Source: Dehalococcoidia bacterium (lineage in GTDB: Bacteria > Chloroflexota > Dehalococcoidia > SM23-28-2 > RBG-16-64-32). From it: a stretch of DNA of 12,712 nucleotides. The position numbers and the translations under genes are program-made. The stretch spans positions 1-12,712 of the forward strand of contig JAUYGU010000066.1 of assembly GCA_030690405.1 (NCBI GenBank). Reading direction: 5' to 3'. Positions 10,759-12,712 of this stretch are shown one piece after another. The notes under the pieces are model-generated. The model worked only from the letters and a program-made list of their open reading frames with translations, ran no database searches and was not told where the DNA came from. Numbering within the stretch: the first letter of the stretch is position 1; every line of letters starts with the position of its first letter.

Positions 10759-12168
10759 ATGCGATACCACATCTGGACCGAGGGCTGCCAGATGAACGAG
10801 GCGGACTCCGAGAAGCTCGCCGCCGGGCTCGCCAGGCTCGGCTGGCGGGAGGCCGCGAAGCCGGAGGACGCCGACCTCGCCGTCGTCAACACCTGCGTCG
10901 TCCGCCAGAAGGCGGAGGACCGCGCGGCCGGCTACCTGGGCCGCCTCCGCCAACTCAAGGAGGAGCGCAACGCCGTGCCTGCCGGCAGGCAGGGCCGCGG
11001 GCCACTCCAGATCGCCGTGATGGGCTGCCTGGTCGGTCCCCGCACGGACGACCTGCGCGCCCGCTTCCCCTACGTGGACGTCTGGGCGCGTCCGCAGAGC
11101 TTCGAGGTGATCCTCCGCCATCTGGTGCCCGATTCCGACCTCGGCGGCGAGTTCTGGCCCGAAACCTTCCCCGCGCCGAAGGGGCCCACCGCCTTCGTCC
11201 CCGTCGTCCACGGCTGCAACAAGTTCTGCACCTACTGTATCGTCCCCTACCGCCGCGGCCGCGAGCGCTCCCGCCCGGTCGAGGACGTCGCCCGCGAGGT
11301 CGCCTCCCACTGCGCCCGCGGCGTGCGCGAGGTCACCCTCCTCGGCCAGACGGTCGAGGCCTACGGCAAGGACATCGACGGCCGGCCCGACCTGGCAGGC
11401 CTGTTCGCCGCCATCCACGAGACGCCGGGCCTGGCGCGCATACGCTTCCTCACCTCCTACCCGCGCGACATGACGGAGCGCATCATCCGCGCCGTAGCGG
11501 AGCTGCCGAAGGTGTGCGAGCACTTCAACATCCCCGTCCAGGCCGCCGACGACGAGGTGCTGGCCCGCATGCGCCGCGGCTACACCATCGAGGAGTACGT
11601 GGCGTGCGTACAGCGCATCCGCGAGACCGCGCCCGCAGCCTCGCTCTCCACCGACGTGATCGTCGGCTTCTGCGGCGAAACCGAGGCGCAGTTCCAGCGC
11701 ACGCTGGACCTGCTGGCGGAGCTGCGGTTCGATAAGGTGCACGTCGCCGCCTACTCGCCGCGGCCCGGCACAATCGCCTGGCGTCACCTGGAGGACGACG
11801 TGCCGCGCGAGGAGAAGATGCGCCGCCTGCACGCCGTGGAGGCGCTCCAGGAGCGCATCGCCACGGAGATCAACGAGGCGCTGGTGGGCACCACCCAGGA
11901 GGTGCTGGTAGAGGGCGAGAAGAATGTAGGTCGGGGTCTTAAGGCCCCGACGCAGACCGGCTGCGAGGCAACGAACGGCCGAGGCAACAACCCGACCGAT
12001 CGCCAGCGCCAGCTCAGCGGCCGCACCCGCGCGAACAAGCTCGTCCACTGGCCGCGCCCGTCTGGGCAGGGCGAGGCCGCGCTCGGCGAGCTGGTGAATG
12101 TCCGCATCACGCGGACCAGCCCCTGGGCGCTGCGCGGCGAGCCCGCGGCAGCCCCGGTCCCGGCCTAG
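10759..12168 (+). CDS. miaB: tRNA A37 methylthiotransferase MiaB, with two inserts
   Basis: 469 residues. MiaB adds the 2-methylthio group to i6A37 of tRNAs reading UNN codons, using two Fe-S clusters and SAM. The N-terminal UPF0004 domain has cluster cysteines C10, C46 and C90. The radical-SAM domain has HGCNKFCTYCIVPYRRGRE with C153, C157 and C160. A TRAM domain (about 375-457) is meant to bind tRNA. Two segments look inserted: AVPAGRQGRG (72-81), over a 16-base palindrome, and about 24 residues around 389-412 between VEG (384-386) and LSGRT (419-423), over a 9-bp hairpin. Both keep frame and spare all catalytic residues. The ATG at 10759 matches family N-termini; the frame extends upstream to a TTG at 10660 but that part is unlike MiaB. 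The Nudix gene follows 8 bases later. Confidence 0.93.
   Translation: MRYHIWTEGCQMNEADSEKLAAGLARLGWREAAKPEDADLAVVNTCVVRQKAEDRAAGYLGRLRQLKEERNAVPAGRQGRGPLQIAVMGCLVGPRTDDLRARFPYVDVWARPQSFEVILRHLVPDSDLGGEFWPETFPAPKGPTAFVPVVHGCNKFCTYCIVPYRRGRERSRPVEDVAREVASHCARGVREVTLLGQTVEAYGKDIDGRPDLAGLFAAIHETPGLARIRFLTSYPRDMTERIIRAVAELPKVCEHFNIPVQAADDEVLARMRRGYTIEEYVACVQRIRETAPAASLSTDVIVGFCGETEAQFQRTLDLLAELRFDKVHVAAYSPRPGTIAWRHLEDDVPREEKMRRLHAVEALQERIATEINEALVGTTQEVLVEGEKNVGRGLKAPTQTGCEATNGRGNNPTDRQRQLSGRTRANKLVHWPRPSGQGEAALGELVNVRITRTSPWALRGEPAAAPVPA
10976..10991. repeat. 16-base perfect palindrome inside miaB
   Basis: TGCCTGCCGGCAGGCA is its own reverse complement. It encodes part of the extra peptide VPAGRQG, which ordinary MiaB proteins do not have at this place. 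The probable inserted segment is 10972-11001 (30 bases, ten codons). Confidence 0.75.
11926..11997. repeat. REP-like palindromic element inside miaB
   Basis: GTAG (11926-11929) is followed at once by a 9-bp stem, GTCGGGGTC/GGCCCCGAC (11930-11938 with 11943-11951, one T-G pair), and loop TTAA. CCCGACC (11991-11997) repeats GGTCGGG (11929-11935) in inverted form. The interval between these ends is 72 bases, matching the roughly 24 residues by which the TRAM loop exceeds E. coli MiaB. A GTAG head plus hairpin is typical of REP sequences mobilised by Y1 transposases. Confidence 0.6.
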
Positions 12169-12176
12169 CAGCCGCC

Positions 12177-12712
12177 ATGGCCACGCTCTCGCGCTCCACC
12201 GACCCGCACCCCGCCAGCGAAGCTCTGCGCGATACAGCCGTCCTCGTCGTTATCTTCACCATGGACGGCGGCCACCTCCACGTGCTGCTCGTCCGCCGCT
12301 CCGCCGAGCCGTTCAAGGAGGCCTGGTCGCTTCCGGGCGGACTCCTCGCCCCCGGCGAGTCGCTGGACGAGGCCGCCGCCCGCAAGCTGGACGACGAGAC
12401 CGGCGTCACGGACGTCTTCCTGGAGCAGCTCTACACATTCTGTAACCTGGACGGCCGGGGCTCTGTCGCCGCCGCCTACTTCGCCCTCGTCGACTCACGC
12501 CGCGCCCAACTCTCCCGCCGCCGCGCCTGGCTCCCCGCCTGGCAGCCGATCGACGGCCTCCCGCAGCTCGCCTTCGACAACGGCCGCGTGATCGACTACG
12601 CCCTGCGCCGGCTGCAGGCCAAGCTGGAGTACTCCAACGTCGCCTACTCCCTCCTGCCGGCGGAGTTCACCCTCTCCCAGCTCCAGCGCGCCTACGAGGC
12701 GATCCTGGCGCG
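12177..12712 (+). CDS. Nudix protein with winged-helix tail, NrtR-like (partial)
   Basis: 178 codons are visible and the gene runs off the window. The Nudix domain (about 18-150) has a box from G55 to V77: GLLAPGE, then RKLDDETGV. Against the consensus REUxEExGU the first Glu is Lys70 and the next position is Asp73; only E74 is retained. The C-terminal part, YSNVAYSLLPAEFTLSQLQRAYEAIL, is the winged-helix segment found in NrtR-type regulators and related ADP-ribose Nudix proteins. NrtR controls NAD metabolism genes and senses ADP-ribose, often without hydrolysis. The weakened box favours a regulator, but a hydrolase is not excluded. It starts 8 bases after miaB, so it is probably co-transcribed; no Shine-Dalgarno is seen. 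Confidence 0.85.
   Translation, partial: MATLSRSTDPHPASEALRDTAVLVVIFTMDGGHLHVLLVRRSAEPFKEAWSLPGGLLAPGESLDEAAARKLDDETGVTDVFLEQLYTFCNLDGRGSVAAAYFALVDSRRAQLSRRRAWLPAWQPIDGLPQLAFDNGRVIDYALRRLQAKLEYSNVAYSLLPAEFTLSQLQRAYEAILA

Noticed and set aside
10636..12048. Minus-strand open frame of 470 codons opposite miaB
   Set aside because: Codon-phase shadow of a GC-rich gene. Its sequence has low-complexity Ala/Gly/Val/Asp composition and no motif, while miaB carries all its catalytic cysteines.
1..12712. CRISPR array, prophage, toxin-antitoxin or defence system
   Set aside because: No regularly spaced repeats, cas, phage structural or integrase genes are seen. The divergent small pair at 9421/9764 lacks any recognisable toxin or antitoxin motif.

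Overview
This window comes from a GC-rich bacterial chromosome. My best guess is Chloroflexota, perhaps Dehalococcoidia-like. The guess rests on overall gene flavour: DinB-like proteins, a GTG-started sucC, few Shine-Dalgarno sites, and -10-like boxes lying right against start codons. There is no rRNA or marker phylogeny to prove it. The genes are mostly housekeeping, but the layout shows rearrangement and small palindromic insertions. No stretch longer than 300 bases lacks a gene.

Layout. Positions 1-60 hold the tail of an upstream reading frame. A tRNA-Ser(UGA) gene follows (120-210), then an FMN-dependent 2-hydroxy-acid oxidase/dehydrogenase (246-1331, +). That gene overlaps the stop of a convergent D,D-carboxypeptidase (1328-2353, -) by four bases. 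An AT-rich divergent spacer leads to a complete sucC (2489-3661, +). Next come a terminator-like hairpin and a compact IS200-type element: a Y1 transposase at 3758-4165 between two hairpins. A small cysteine-containing lipoprotein (4275-4679) overlaps, as GTGA, a 44-codon remnant of a second sucC (4676-4810). A convergent dimeric alpha/beta-barrel protein (4807-5115, -) is followed by a tandem DinB-like protein (5239-6246, +), which overlaps sucD (6243-7124, +), again as GTGA. Then come an SRPBCC protein (7246-7743), a ferredoxin with four Fe-S motifs (7819-8310), tRNA-Ser(GCU) on the minus strand (8414-8505) and a VTT/DedA-like membrane protein (8679-9383, -).

From 9421 to about 10650 lies a lower-GC block of three small poorly characterised genes: a divergent pair whose starts are one base apart, and a DUF6941-like gene whose tail overlaps the middle gene by 65 bases. 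The window ends with miaB (10759-12168) and an incomplete Nudix/winged-helix gene (12177-12712), probably one operon.

How the genes work together. SucC and SucD form succinyl-CoA synthetase of the TCA cycle. Here they are separated by about 2.6 kb holding a mobile element, a sucC fragment and an antisense gene, so they cannot be simply co-transcribed. MiaB modifies A37 of tRNAs that read UNN codons; tRNA-Ser(UGA) in this window reads UCA and is in principle such a tRNA. No defence, CRISPR, prophage or biosynthetic system is visible.

The most notable signals are two apparently in-frame palindromic insertions inside miaB: one in the N-terminal domain (palindrome at 10976-10991) and one in the TRAM domain (about 72 nt, 11926-11997). 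The other main signal is the truncated second sucC next to the split sucC/sucD pair. I see no evidence of a wholly new multi-gene system.
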